A stretch of 42,500 nucleotides of DNA from an uncultured Bacilli bacterium (GTDB lineage: Bacteria; Bacillota_I; Bacilli_A; RF39; UBA660), in NCBI GenBank assembly GCA_944358545.1, contig CALVRJ010000009.1, positions 1 through 42,500 on the forward strand. The letters are read 5' to 3'. The position numbers and the translations under genes are program-made. Shown here piece by piece: positions 24,914-33,759 of this stretch. Positions within the stretch are counted from its first letter, which is position 1, and every line of letters begins with the position of its first letter. Below the pieces are notes generated by a model that searched no databases, was not told where the DNA came from, and was given only the letters and a program-made list of their open reading frames with translations.

Positions 24914-27214
24914 ATGTTAGAAAAAATAGATAGAAATATATTAAAAATTAAATCGTTCATTTATAGAACAAAATTTCGCTTTTTTAATTATAGAAATTCT
25001 TTAATCTATATTTTAATAATATTATGTGTTGTTTCAGGTACTATAATTTTGCCAATTTTAATTAATATACTACAAGTAAATGGTATTATATCAATATATA
25101 ATATTGAAGACATATATTCAAAATATTATTCTTTATATATTAATACAGGAATTGGGTTAATTGGATTTTCTGCTCTCGTTTTTTCGTTAAAAACTTTCAA
25201 ACAACAATCATTAAATGAATATATGAATTCAGTCTTTCAAAAATTATTTGATGACAAAATGGACACTTATATTCAATATGGATATTTATTCGTCATAATT
25301 ATAATTTTTCTTTTTTTCCCTAATACAAAATTTTTTAATGTTAAATTATCATACTTTATTGTTTTTTATTATTTGTCAATTTTTAGTATTTTATTAATAT
25401 TTGGTTTAGAACTAGCCAATATTTCTAATAAATTAACCAAAAATAGTATTTTAAAAGAGATAAAAAAAAGAGTTATTTACTTATATAATATAGGAGAAAA
25501 GCTTGATAAAAACTATCAAAAATTTGAAATAAAACACAATTATCTAAAACATGAAGATTTTTTCATTATTAAACAAATGAGTTCCATTTTTGTTGCATAT
25601 ACACAATGTATAAATTTAATAATAAAAAAATCATTTGATGATCCGATTATTTTTGGCGATGGAATACAAACACTTTATGACATTTCAAAAGTAAGATTAG
25701 AGCAGAGAAAGAATAAATTTAACGACTATTCTATTCCATTAATAAGTGAAACAGTTGCTCTGAAGGCTAATGACACATTTATAGAGCGATATCTATTAGA
25801 ATATCTTGATGATTATGCCAAACTATCATTAGAAAATAGAAACAAAGATAATTTGTATATAATTGAAATGATGTACAAAGATTTATTAATTGCTGGTAAG
25901 GATAATAGATATATAAACAATCAACAATTAGAATTAACAATAAAAATAATTTTTATTTATTATTTAAAAATGATAGGATATATTGTAGATTTTAATAATG
26001 AAAATATGCTATTTCAAACAATAAATGTATTTAAATTTTTATTTATAAGTAATAGAAAATATTTTGACGAATTAGTTGATAAAAACTATTGTGATACAAT
26101 GACACAATTATCTGAGCAAGCATTAAAAAACAAGTCACTTATGAATTATAGAAATATACAAGGATTGATAACAATTGGATTATATAGCGTTTTGTTTAGC
26201 AAAAATCAATATAAAGAAGTCTATCTAGAAGAAATATTTAAGACATTAAAACGAAACCTCAACTTATTAGTTAAAAATAGAAATCTAGTATTAGAAACAG
26301 ATGGAGCTAGAATGTATTTAGATTATATATTTAATTGTACTTATGATATCTCGGTATTAGGAATATACAGAAATTTTTTCAATAGTAATATTTCAAATGA
26401 TGGAAAAATAATTGACCCAAAATTATCTAAAGTAAACAACTATAAATGCTTAGCAGATTTTTTAAATGATAAAAATGTTTTGAAAAACCTTGCAATTTTA
26501 CATAATTTTGGATATTTTATATCTTGTGACATATTTGTATTGTCAATATGCGACTTTTTAATTGAAACATCATTAAAATTATATATGTATTTTGAGAATG
26601 TAAAAAGAAATGAAGAATATTATCATTTATTTATAAAAACTTTTGATATTGCTACACAATATATAAAAATATTTAATAAAGACAAGCAAATAATACAATC
26701 AAAAATAGACAGATTTTATTATGACATATCTGATAAAATGCTAACAGTTAACAAAAAAAATGAAACTATAAGAAATCAATTTTTAACATTATATGAGGAT
26801 TCTTTGTTTAGTAATTATAATAATATCGATGATGATTTTCAGATTGAGCATTTTTTCAAGTATTTTTTATCCATATATAAAATATTTTGTACAGATAAGG
26901 CAATAACCAAAAAATATGTAACGACTTTTTTAGAAAAAACTAAGATGAAATTGAATAAAAAAATAACTTTAATTTATCAATTTGTTTCACTAAAAGATAG
27001 TAATTATTTATTTTCAATCTTTAACTATAGTCCAATGAAACAAATATTAGTAGAAACTTTTCGAGAATATATTTTAAACATAATACCAGAATTTACGAAA
27101 CAAGAATTAAGTGAAATATATATATTATTAACAAAGAAGAAATTAGATAAATCTAAAAGAAAAAATCAGATTATTTTAATGGTAAAAGATGCAATAAATA
27201 GTTTTAAAATTTAA
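24914..27214 (+). CDS. Large membrane protein with helical cytoplasmic domain, function unknown
   Basis: A 766-aa protein I do not recognise. Four hydrophobic segments lie at about residues 29-54, 73-93, 119-137 and 145-168. About 600 residues of soluble, mostly helical, Lys/Asn/Ile-rich sequence follow with no nucleotide-binding or nuclease motif I can see. It is AT-richer than the core genes, consistent with acquisition. A 35-nt gap separates it from a small HEPN-like protein, and the leader has a strong inverted repeat. It sits just after the DpnII operon, in accessory DNA, so a defence role is a reasonable hypothesis only. Confidence 0.75.
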   Translation: MLEKIDRNILKIKSFIYRTKFRFFNYRNSLIYILIILCVVSGTIILPILINILQVNGIISIYNIEDIYSKYYSLYINTGIGLIGFSALVFSLKTFKQQSLNEYMNSVFQKLFDDKMDTYIQYGYLFVIIIIFLFFPNTKFFNVKLSYFIVFYYLSIFSILLIFGLELANISNKLTKNSILKEIKKRVIYLYNIGEKLDKNYQKFEIKHNYLKHEDFFIIKQMSSIFVAYTQCINLIIKKSFDDPIIFGDGIQTLYDISKVRLEQRKNKFNDYSIPLISETVALKANDTFIERYLLEYLDDYAKLSLENRNKDNLYIIEMMYKDLLIAGKDNRYINNQQLELTIKIIFIYYLKMIGYIVDFNNENMLFQTINVFKFLFISNRKYFDELVDKNYCDTMTQLSEQALKNKSLMNYRNIQGLITIGLYSVLFSKNQYKEVYLEEIFKTLKRNLNLLVKNRNLVLETDGARMYLDYIFNCTYDISVLGIYRNFFNSNISNDGKIIDPKLSKVNNYKCLADFLNDKNVLKNLAILHNFGYFISCDIFVLSICDFLIETSLKLYMYFENVKRNEEYYHLFIKTFDIATQYIKIFNKDKQIIQSKIDRFYYDISDKMLTVNKKNETIRNQFLTLYEDSLFSNYNNIDDDFQIEHFFKYFLSIYKIFCTDKAITKKYVTTFLEKTKMKLNKKITLIYQFVSLKDSNYLFSIFNYSPMKQILVETFREYILNIIPEFTKQELSEIYILLTKKKLDKSKRKNQIILMVKDAINSFKI

Positions 27215-27249
27215 AAATGAAATTAAATAATATTAGTAAAGGAGTAAAT

Positions 27250-27843
27250 ATGCAAGAAAACAAATACATTATAATAAATAATTTAAAACCATATTTTTAT
27301 ACTTTAATAAATATCAATAATCAATTAATAAGGTTAACTTGTTTTAAAGGATATGATAATTTTCAAAAGTCAGATATCTTTCTGGAAATCTGTGATCTTA
27401 TACTAAAATTTATTCCCACAAAGAAGTTAAAAAATAATAAAGTTTTAATTGATGAAGAATCGGGAATATTATTAATTAATGAAATAAAGAAAATAATTTT
27501 ACCAGAATTTCAAAAAATAGAACAAAATCATTACAAAATAATCTCAAATTTAAAAAAGCTAAGAAATAAAGTAGAACACGAGCCACATAATATTGTGAGA
27601 AACTTTATATTAAGTGGAGAATGCACATTTAGAGGTTTTTGTTATATAACCTTTCAATATAAAGATAGTAAAATATCAGTCTCAACAGATGATTTGATGG
27701 TTATTATTAATTATTTAAATCAGGTGTTTTCTAAAATTCAAAAATATATAATTAGTCAATACTCAAAAGAAGAAATTCTAAAACAGGACTATTATTATCA
27801 CGAATTGATTAACGAAAACTTTAATGAAATTATAACCAAATAG
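27250..27843 (+). CDS. Small HEPN-like protein, function unknown
   Basis: The 197-aa protein carries LRNKVEHEPH at residues about 104-113: R105-N-K-V-E-H110 fits the Rx4-6H motif (Arg followed by a polar residue) of HEPN RNases, preceded by helical sequence (FQKIEQNHYKIISNLKK). No other enzymatic motif is evident. Many HEPN proteins are RNases in toxin or abortive-infection systems, whereas others are only dimerisation modules, so activity is inferred. SD AAAGGAG immediately precedes ATG 27250; an earlier in-frame ATG (27217) is unlikely. It is probably cotranscribed with the membrane protein. Confidence 0.65.
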   Translation: MQENKYIIINNLKPYFYTLININNQLIRLTCFKGYDNFQKSDIFLEICDLILKFIPTKKLKNNKVLIDEESGILLINEIKKIILPEFQKIEQNHYKIISNLKKLRNKVEHEPHNIVRNFILSGECTFRGFCYITFQYKDSKISVSTDDLMVIINYLNQVFSKIQKYIISQYSKEEILKQDYYYHELINENFNEIITK

Positions 27844-27880
27844 CAAAAGAAAATTAGATTAATGATTTTCTTTTGTTTTT
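27842..27880 (+). terminator. Intrinsic terminator after the HEPN-like gene
   Basis: AAAAGAAAAT pairs with ATTTTCTTTT around a TAGATTAATG loop, followed by GTTTTTT. Confidence 0.8.
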
Positions 27881-27898
27881 TATAAAAAACCACGCTCT

Positions 27899-28558
27899 TT
27901 GTCCGAATGTGTCCTAATTTTATGCTTCTTTAAAGCAATAACATATAGAACAAACAATAATAAAAGCAGAGAAAGAGGATTTCTATCCTTTGAGGGAGTT
28001 CTTTCACCAGCAAGTTTATTTTTAAAACTATATTTAAAACAAACCACAAAAGAAGATGAAACACAATTTATAAAAAGTAGATTTAAATATTGGAAAGAAC
28101 ATTTTAAAACATACTTTAAAGAAAATAAACAAGAGTTACGAAACTTTTTTATAAAAGGAAATATATTTAGTATATTCACCGGTGATTATACAGAAGCTGC
28201 ATCCACCGATTTAGAAAGCAAAATAACAGAGTCTGGCATATTTAATTGTATACTCCATGAAAAGAAAAACTTTTCTCATGGCAGATTTGTAAACTATGAG
28301 CACTTAAGTAAAAAGAAAAATATATATTTTAAGCAGAAGACAACTAGTCCATACGAAGAAGGGCTGCTAAATTATCTAAAAGATGGTGATAATCTAATTA
28401 TTGAAAGTAATTACGATGGAATACTTTGTGAATACGATTTATTAATTGCTACTCAATATTTAATATATTATATCGCAAAACTTCTAGATATTGACATTTC
28501 TAAACCAGCATATAGTGAGGAAGCTATGAAAATATATTTTTACAAAGGAAACTTATAA
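27899..28558 (+). pseudogene. 5'-truncated SIS-domain-like protein
   Basis: The 219-aa frame begins with a TTG without SD. From about residue 26 it resembles the second half of sugar-isomerase (SIS)-like proteins: RGFLSFEGVLSPASLFLKLY (compare the usual GFL-x-NSLL pattern), then ESKITESGIFNCILHEKKNFSHGRF (compare E-D-RNF-x-HGRH). The N-terminal SIS half with its substrate loop is missing, and what precedes it is not homologous. It is probably a remnant. The family assignment is by pattern memory and moderate; a functional short protein is not excluded. Confidence 0.45.
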
Positions 28559-28600
28559 AAAATTAAATATCCAATTTTTAATTCGTTAGACACCATAATC

Positions 28601-28656
28601 ATCATACCGATAACGGAATAGTACAACTTGACAGATTATACCGGAAACGGTATAAT
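28601..28656 (+). promoter_or_regulatory. Consensus promoter with two palindromic operators for the HTH-Fic gene
   Basis: The promoter is TTGACA (28628-28633), 17-bp spacer, TATAAT (28651-28656). A perfect inverted repeat, ATTATACCG-GAAA-CGGTATAAT (28635-28656), fills the spacer and the -10. An imperfect copy, ATCATACCG-ATAA-CGGAATAGT, is at 28601-28622. Their centres are 34 bp apart. The pair is well placed for repression by the encoded HTH domain (inference). Confidence 0.8.
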
Positions 28657-28676
28657 CATATATAGAGGTGGTATAT

Positions 28677-29600
28677 ATGAAATATATGACAACTAAAGAA
28701 GCCGTAATCAAATGGAATATAAGTGAAAGAAGAATTAGAAAACTGCTTCAAGATGGAAGAATTGAAGGAGCTATTAAAGTTGGAAATACTTGGAATATTC
28801 CAGTTGATGCTAGTAAACCGATAGATAAAAGAAATATAAAAAACGATAATGATTTTAAATTTAATCTTGATAAAACCTATTTTGATAAAGTAGATGAGTT
28901 AAATAATAAATTAAATAGTAAAAGACCGTTTTTCAAGGAAACGCTTAAATCTCTAAGAAATTCGATTAATATTGAATGGACATATAATAGTAATGGTATA
29001 GAAGGAAACACCCTTACTCTAAGAGAAACTCAAATCGTTCTAGAAGGAATAACTGTCGGTGGCAAAACCTTAAGAGAACATTTAGAAGCCATTAATCATG
29101 AAAAAGCAATCGAATATATTGAAGACCTAGTCAAAGAAAAAAATCCTGTTACAGAGTGGAATATTAAAAATATTCATCAGTTAGTCTTAAAAGAAATAGA
29201 TGACAAAAATGCTGGAAAATATCGAAGTGAAAATGTTGCAATAATGGGAGCCACTCATACTCCTCCAGACCATTTAATTGTTCCGGAGCTGATGGAAAAA
29301 CTGATTTTAAATTACCAAAAATGGAATAAATACCATCCAATCATTAAAGCCGCTATTATTCATGGAGAACTAGTTAAGATACACCCATTCATCGATGGCA
29401 ACGGCAGGACCTCCAGACTAGTTATGAATCTCTCTCTAATGAATAGTGGATATTTACCCGTAATTATTAAAAAAGAAAATAGATTGGAATATTATAATGC
29501 CCTAGATAAAGCTCACACTACCGGTGATTATACTGACTTTGTTAAACTAGTAACAAACTTAGAAATTGAAATGATTAACAAGTATTTAAATTTGTTATAA
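28677..29600 (+). CDS. Fic family protein with N-terminal HTH domain
   Basis: A 307-aa protein: an N-terminal winged/helix-turn-helix domain (MTTKEAVIKWNISERRIRKLL, residues about 4-50), an inhibitory helix with S-N-G-I-E-G (Ser105, Glu109; the (S/T)xxxE(G/N) motif of class II Fic), then the canonical catalytic motif HPFIDGNGRTSR (His236). It is an AMP-transferase expected to be held inactive by Glu109. The DNA-binding domain and palindromes upstream suggest autoregulation. ATG 28677 is preferred because GTG 28668 lies in the SD AGAGGTGG. Confidence 0.92.
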   Translation: MKYMTTKEAVIKWNISERRIRKLLQDGRIEGAIKVGNTWNIPVDASKPIDKRNIKNDNDFKFNLDKTYFDKVDELNNKLNSKRPFFKETLKSLRNSINIEWTYNSNGIEGNTLTLRETQIVLEGITVGGKTLREHLEAINHEKAIEYIEDLVKEKNPVTEWNIKNIHQLVLKEIDDKNAGKYRSENVAIMGATHTPPDHLIVPELMEKLILNYQKWNKYHPIIKAAIIHGELVKIHPFIDGNGRTSRLVMNLSLMNSGYLPVIIKKENRLEYYNALDKAHTTGDYTDFVKLVTNLEIEMINKYLNLL

Positions 29601-29605
29601 AAATA

Positions 29606-29640
29606 TAAAAACATTAGTCACAAAAACTAATGCTTTTCTT
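29606..29640. terminator. Bidirectional terminator between HTH-Fic and GNAT genes
   Basis: ACATTAGT and ACTAATGC flank a CACAAAA loop, with A-run and T-run flanks. It serves the convergent genes. Confidence 0.75.
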
Positions 29641-30106
29641 TTAAATCAAGTAAATAAAGAGTATATGAACTAGGATCAAATTCTGTTCCCTCGCCGTGAT
29701 CTATTTCTTTTGTAAAACCATATTTAAAATAAATATGCTTAGCTATCTTGTTGTCATCTTCTACTCCAATAGTAAATTCAGTATAACCTCTATCTTTCAA
29801 ATAACTGATAACAAAACTAATTAATTTTTGTCCAAGCCCTTGTTTCTGTAAATCCTTTCTAACTCTAAAAGCTTCCAAATAAACCCTAACATTTGGTATA
29901 GTTTCCGTCTCTAAATCATGATTTACATAATTAACTGTAAGCTCAGCAATAAACTCACTATCTCTCTCTAAAACAAAAATATCTAGCTCATGATTATCCA
30001 TTCTCTCAAATACATGTTTTCTGTATTTTTCCCAGTCTGAACCTTCTGGGGCCAGTGGTTTAAGCTTATCAAACTCATCTTTTGAAATACATTTAAATTT
30101 ATCCAT
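29627..30106 (-). CDS. GNAT family N-acetyltransferase
   Basis: Acetyl-CoA-dependent acyltransferase of 159 aa. The acetyl-CoA-binding motif A is RVRKDLQKQGLGQKLISFV (Q/RxxGxG/A) at about residues 89-107; the C-terminal motif AKHIYFKYGFTKE follows the GNAT pattern. The substrate is not known. The extended -10 TG-A-TATAAT lies on the minus strand (30136-30144), 30 nt before the start, with SD AGAAAGAAGG. Confidence 0.85.
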   Translation of the reverse strand: MDKFKCISKDEFDKLKPLAPEGSDWEKYRKHVFERMDNHELDIFVLERDSEFIAELTVNYVNHDLETETIPNVRVYLEAFRVRKDLQKQGLGQKLISFVISYLKDRGYTEFTIGVEDDNKIAKHIYFKYGFTKEIDHGEGTEFDPSSYTLYLLDLKEKH

Positions 30107-30201
30107 ACTACAAACCTTCTTTCTAAATCATTTAAATTATATCATATTTAATTTAAAATAAGTAAAAAGAAGAAAAAATGTGATATTTTAAACTAAAAAT
30201 A

Positions 30202-30252
30202 CTGGAATTATGTGATAAAAACAGTATAAATTGTCGGAATTTTGTGACACAA
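30202..30252 (+). repeat. Imperfect direct repeat upstream of a truncated ATPase
   Basis: GGAATTATGTGATAA (30203-30217) and GGAATTTTGTGACAC (30236-30250) are similar at 11 of 15 positions and 33 bp apart. The second copy also has TGTC...GACA symmetry (30232-30249). It is possibly an operator. Confidence 0.4.
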
Positions 30253-30272
30253 TACAAATAAAGGTGATGAAG

Positions 30273-30449
30273 ATGCTTAGATTAAAAAGAAAAATTGATG
30301 ATTATTTAGTAGAATGGAAAAATAGTAAAAATAAATTACCCCTTATAGTCAAAGGTGCAAGACAAGTAGGTAAAACCAATGCCATTAAAAACTTTGCTAA
30401 AAATAACTATGAAAGCGTTGTAGAAATAAATTTTGTTCTTCAAAAATAA
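30273..30449 (+). pseudogene. Truncated AAA/DUF4143-type ATPase (N-terminal fragment)
   Basis: The 58-residue product begins like the AAA_14/DUF4143 ATPases (MLRLKRKIDDYLVEWKNSKNK) and carries the Walker A loop KGARQVGKT. It ends just after VVEINFVLQK, where intact relatives continue for more than 300 residues. An SD (AAAGGTG) precedes ATG 30273. The remaining domains are missing, so it is a remnant. Confidence 0.8.
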
Positions 30450-30454
30450 ATAGA

Positions 30455-30655
30455 ATGTTGGATGGCCATGACCTCAAGGACATCGTTTTATTAGATGGTA
30501 AAGGCTGCGGCATTGAAGATGACTGTGGTGGCATTTATGGATTGATGGACCTAATCGAAGATAAAAACAATGAGTGGGAATACGACTATGATGATTTCAG
30601 TATCGATGAAATAAATAACATGTTTGATAAATACTATAATAAAGGTAAGAAATAA
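30455..30655 (+). pseudogene. C-terminal fragment of a pRiA4b ORF-3-like protein
   Basis: The product (66 aa) contains VLLDGKGCGIEDDCGGIYGLMDLI, matching the C-terminal EDCGG-x-x-G element of plasmid pRiA4b ORF-3-like proteins. It lies only 5 nt after the broken ATPase and has no SD. The N-terminal part is absent, so the two fragments look like the two sides of a deletion. Confidence 0.65.
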
Positions 30656-30672
30656 ATTTTCTTACTTTTTTA
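30644..30672 (+). terminator. Intrinsic terminator
   Basis: GTAAGAAA pairs with TTTCTTAC around TAAAT, followed by TTTTTT. Confidence 0.85.
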
Positions 30673-30677
30673 ACTTA

Positions 30678-30686
30678 TGATATAAT
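30678..30686 (+). promoter_or_regulatory. Extended -10 promoter of the three-gene SWIM operon
   Basis: TG-A-TATAAT, 21 nt upstream of the 515-aa gene, just after the preceding terminator. Confidence 0.65.
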
Positions 30687-30707
30687 AACCCAAAGGAGTG
30701 AAAAACC

Positions 30708-32255
30708 ATGAAAATAATCGATAACATAAACATGTATGATAAAGATGGAGTATTTGACTCATATTCAAGAATTGTTGAAGATTTTAAGGACTATGACAAT
30801 GTAACTAGAAAACAAATGATTAAAGAAATGTATAAAGTATATGAAACCCCTGAAAACATCGTTGATTTGTGTACTGAAAGAGAACTTAAATATTTAAAAA
30901 TGTATTTTGATGGTGATGAAAATTATAAATCAAGAAAATATGATTGGCAGCAGAAAACACTTATGAAAAAATATTTGATTGATTTAGACTTAGAAACCCA
31001 TGGTATTGTCCCTTTCGATGAAAGTAAAGACCTCTTAAAAACGGCCCTCGCTAAAGTAAACTGGAATAAAGTTAAAAAGAAAGACAAAATAAACGAAGTA
31101 ATTGTCAGTCTAACCAAAATCGAAGGCTCATGTGCCATAGGCCTTTTAGTTGAATATGCATCTGAAGTTCTGAAAATTAGTAAATCTGAAATAATTGATC
31201 ACATATTAAACAACCGAGTATTTCAGTATTATGTATCGGTAGATGAGAAATATATTGAAAGTTTAAAAGATAATATTCCTATTGCCATCTATAATGACTA
31301 TTATTATCTAATGGATGAATTAGACGAAGCCCGTGCCAAACAAGGAGTATCAGCCTTTCCAAACGTTACCCTCAAAGACTTAAAATCATACTTTTATAAT
31401 GACTTCAACATGAACAATAAAACTATTAAAAAATTTTATGAAGAACTTCGTAAACTTCCATTCTTCTATAATAATGCCATCTCTGAAATAAAAGCCTTCG
31501 CCTTATTAAACAAGGACCGTCAAATCTTAAAAGAAGAAATTGCCAGCGTTCCTATCCTTAAAAATTATGACCTAACTGATTTCTTCAAACTCATGGATAA
31601 AGCCATGGATGAAATGCCCTCAGGAGCTTTAAATGGCCTAACCCCTAATGAATATAAAAAACGCAAAAAAGAAGAAGCAAGACTTGCCTATGAAGAAACT
31701 AAAAACTATATCCCGCAAACAGATGCGAACATAGGTCAAAAAAATTCAGACCAATTTTATAAACTTTACTTTGCACTTCTAGATTATACCAACCAAAAAT
31801 ATCAAATCAAAAAAGGCTATAAAATATATAAAAAACAAAATCGAAATCCAAAAGATCTTTACGAAATAATCGAAAAGCTGTGGAAAAATCAAAAAGAAAT
31901 AATAGATGAATTTATCAGTAAAAATCCATATAAGCTTAATGATGAAGAACTTGAAATCATCAAAGAATTTAAAAATGGAATCAGAAACATCTATATAATC
32001 GCTCGTTATGAAGAAGAATATACTGCCTTTATGACTCCAAATAAAACATACATGATAAAAGGTGTTAATACGAATGTTGATGAAATTATTCCCTATAACG
32101 AACTTCCCAAAGCTGTCATCACGACCATTCTTCCGTTTAAAGACCATTTAATCTATGATGGAATAATTGTAAGCTATCCAATCGACCTTGGAATGGAATT
32201 TAAAAAAATAGTCGCCAAAGAATATCAAAATAACATAAAGTATTATCACTTATAA
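30708..32255 (+). CDS. Uncharacterised 515-aa cytosolic protein
   Basis: No family recognised. It is a soluble, Lys/Glu/Tyr-rich, mostly helical protein with no signal peptide or TM segment. The N-terminal about 180 residues look like a helical, possibly HTH-containing, region (TRKQMIKEMYKVYETPENIV; KISKSEIIDHILNN). An internal basic/acidic linker (EYKKRKKEEARLAYEETKN) is near residue 320. Codon use is like the core genes rather than the AT-richer accessory ones. SD AAAGGAG and promoter are good. It heads an operon with a 214-aa helical protein and a SWIM-finger protein, suggesting a shared complex (inference). Confidence 0.8.
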   Translation: MKIIDNINMYDKDGVFDSYSRIVEDFKDYDNVTRKQMIKEMYKVYETPENIVDLCTERELKYLKMYFDGDENYKSRKYDWQQKTLMKKYLIDLDLETHGIVPFDESKDLLKTALAKVNWNKVKKKDKINEVIVSLTKIEGSCAIGLLVEYASEVLKISKSEIIDHILNNRVFQYYVSVDEKYIESLKDNIPIAIYNDYYYLMDELDEARAKQGVSAFPNVTLKDLKSYFYNDFNMNNKTIKKFYEELRKLPFFYNNAISEIKAFALLNKDRQILKEEIASVPILKNYDLTDFFKLMDKAMDEMPSGALNGLTPNEYKKRKKEEARLAYEETKNYIPQTDANIGQKNSDQFYKLYFALLDYTNQKYQIKKGYKIYKKQNRNPKDLYEIIEKLWKNQKEIIDEFISKNPYKLNDEELEIIKEFKNGIRNIYIIARYEEEYTAFMTPNKTYMIKGVNTNVDEIIPYNELPKAVITTILPFKDHLIYDGIIVSYPIDLGMEFKKIVAKEYQNNIKYYHL

Positions 32256-32300
32256 AAAGGTAAGTATTTAGAAAATTAATTTTCAATAAGGAGACAATCC

Positions 32301-32945
32301 ATGTCAGAAATAACAAACTTTAAAACCTTCGAAAAGGAATATAACCGAGAATTTAAAAAAATAATAAAAAGTAAAATAGATGAAAACACCTGGTCAAAAT
32401 ATACAAACCTTGTAAATGGTTTACTAAAAAATGTCAACATAAAAAACGATGAAGAAACCTATAAAATTTTCGAATATCTTACCTTAGCAATAGATAAAAT
32501 ATACTTTTTTGAAAAAATTCAAGATAAAGAAAATTTAATTACTCAAATATATACACACTTTAAACCCGTATTTACACAAGATAAAATACTTGATAACTAT
32601 CTAAAATTTGTCAAAGAAATATTTACCGGAAACACTTATTCCCACTTTAACCTTCAAAATGAAGTCCTAGATATACTCTCTCAAATAACTAATCAAAATA
32701 ACAAAGAAGAAAAAGTCATAAACTCTCTAAAAAAAGCATTAAACCAAAATGAATCAGATGACCTTGCCCTCTATCTTCTAAAATTAATTAAAAAGTATCA
32801 CGGAAAAGAAGAAGCCCTCAAAGAAGCTGAAAATTACTTATACTGCCCTAAAGTATGTGATTACCTTTTAGAATATTATCACAGTAATCCATTTAAAGCC
32901 AAAGAATTACTTTTAAAAATTATCAAAAAAGAAAGGAGAGACTAA
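32301..32945 (+). CDS. Uncharacterised 214-aa helical protein
   Basis: No family recognised. It is all-helical, rich in Lys/Glu/Asn/Leu, with TPR-like alternation in the second half (LKKALNQNESDDLALYLLKLIKKYHGKEEAL). No catalytic motif. SD AAGGAG precedes ATG 32301, and the SWIM protein starts immediately after its stop. The last residues (KAKELLLKIIKKERRD) are strongly basic. The sequence resembles the repetitive region often C-terminal to SWIM fingers, so the pair may be a split of one longer protein. Confidence 0.75.
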   Translation: MSEITNFKTFEKEYNREFKKIIKSKIDENTWSKYTNLVNGLLKNVNIKNDEETYKIFEYLTLAIDKIYFFEKIQDKENLITQIYTHFKPVFTQDKILDNYLKFVKEIFTGNTYSHFNLQNEVLDILSQITNQNNKEEKVINSLKKALNQNESDDLALYLLKLIKKYHGKEEALKEAENYLYCPKVCDYLLEYYHSNPFKAKELLLKIIKKERRD

Positions 32946-32946
32946 T

Positions 32947-33759
32947 ATGAAGAAAAAACATAAACCAAACTTACTTCAAAAATATGGCAAATATTTTAGT
33001 GATATTATCAAGGACCGTGGACGCGATTACTATCAAAGTAATAATGTTATCATCTGTCAAAAAATAAATAATAAATATACTGCCAAAATCAAAGGCTCAA
33101 ACCATGATTACCATAAAGTAACCATCGAATTTATAGATGGTGACATTGATATGACCTGTTCTTGCCCATGTGATTTTAACTGTAAACACGAATATGCGAC
33201 TCTAATAACGATAAAAAATCATGACTATCAAACAGTTAGGTTAAAACCAAAAATCAGTCGTAAAAAAGAACCATTAAATAAAACACTAGAAAAAATACCA
33301 GCCGAAGAATTAAAAGAATACCTATGTCAAAACATTTCAAACCTTATAGACTTTGACAAAACAAAATTTGAAAAGAAATTCTCAAAATATATGCCGTGTC
33401 AAAGTTATAATTACTATTATAATAACCTTTATAACGCCATCGTTTTAAATGAAGACTATGGAAAACTCGTCAATCAATATAAAACCGATATTATATGTAA
33501 TGTAGTCTCTCATAAATATCGTAACGTTTTCACGATTATCAAAGCCATAGTAAATGCGCTTCACCACACCAAAAATCTAGATTCCTTTGATTCATTCAAA
33601 TTTCTTGAAAGTATTCGCGTATTTCTCTATTCTCTAACCAACAATAATGATAAATCTCTCATTAAAGACGTTAAGTCATGGTATCTTTATCTAAAGAAAA
33701 ATCGCTACTTTGGTAGCTTTGTCTTAGAATCATTTATCAAATTTGGGGACAAAAATTAG
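32947..33759 (+). CDS. SWIM zinc-finger protein
   Basis: A 270-aa protein with the SWIM motif CSC followed by CKH (C-S-C-P-C-D-F-N-C-K-H, residues about 70-80; CxC-xn-CxH), probably a nucleic-acid or protein-binding zinc finger. The N-terminal flank (KYFSDIIKDRGRDYYQSNNV) is the usual SWIM lead. The rest is helical and unrecognised. SD AAAGGAGAG overlaps the end of the previous gene. It is the third gene of the operon and is followed directly by a decayed hydrolase. Confidence 0.85.
   Translation: MKKKHKPNLLQKYGKYFSDIIKDRGRDYYQSNNVIICQKINNKYTAKIKGSNHDYHKVTIEFIDGDIDMTCSCPCDFNCKHEYATLITIKNHDYQTVRLKPKISRKKEPLNKTLEKIPAEELKEYLCQNISNLIDFDKTKFEKKFSKYMPCQSYNYYYNNLYNAIVLNEDYGKLVNQYKTDIICNVVSHKYRNVFTIIKAIVNALHHTKNLDSFDSFKFLESIRVFLYSLTNNNDKSLIKDVKSWYLYLKKNRYFGSFVLESFIKFGDKN

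Noticed and set aside
27880..28179. Minus-strand 99-aa open frame
   Set aside because: It overlaps the SIS-like remnant, which has recognisable sequence on the plus strand; no SD.
31779..32147. Minus-strand 122-aa hydrophobic open frame
   Set aside because: It is the antisense shadow of the Lys/Glu-rich 515-aa gene.
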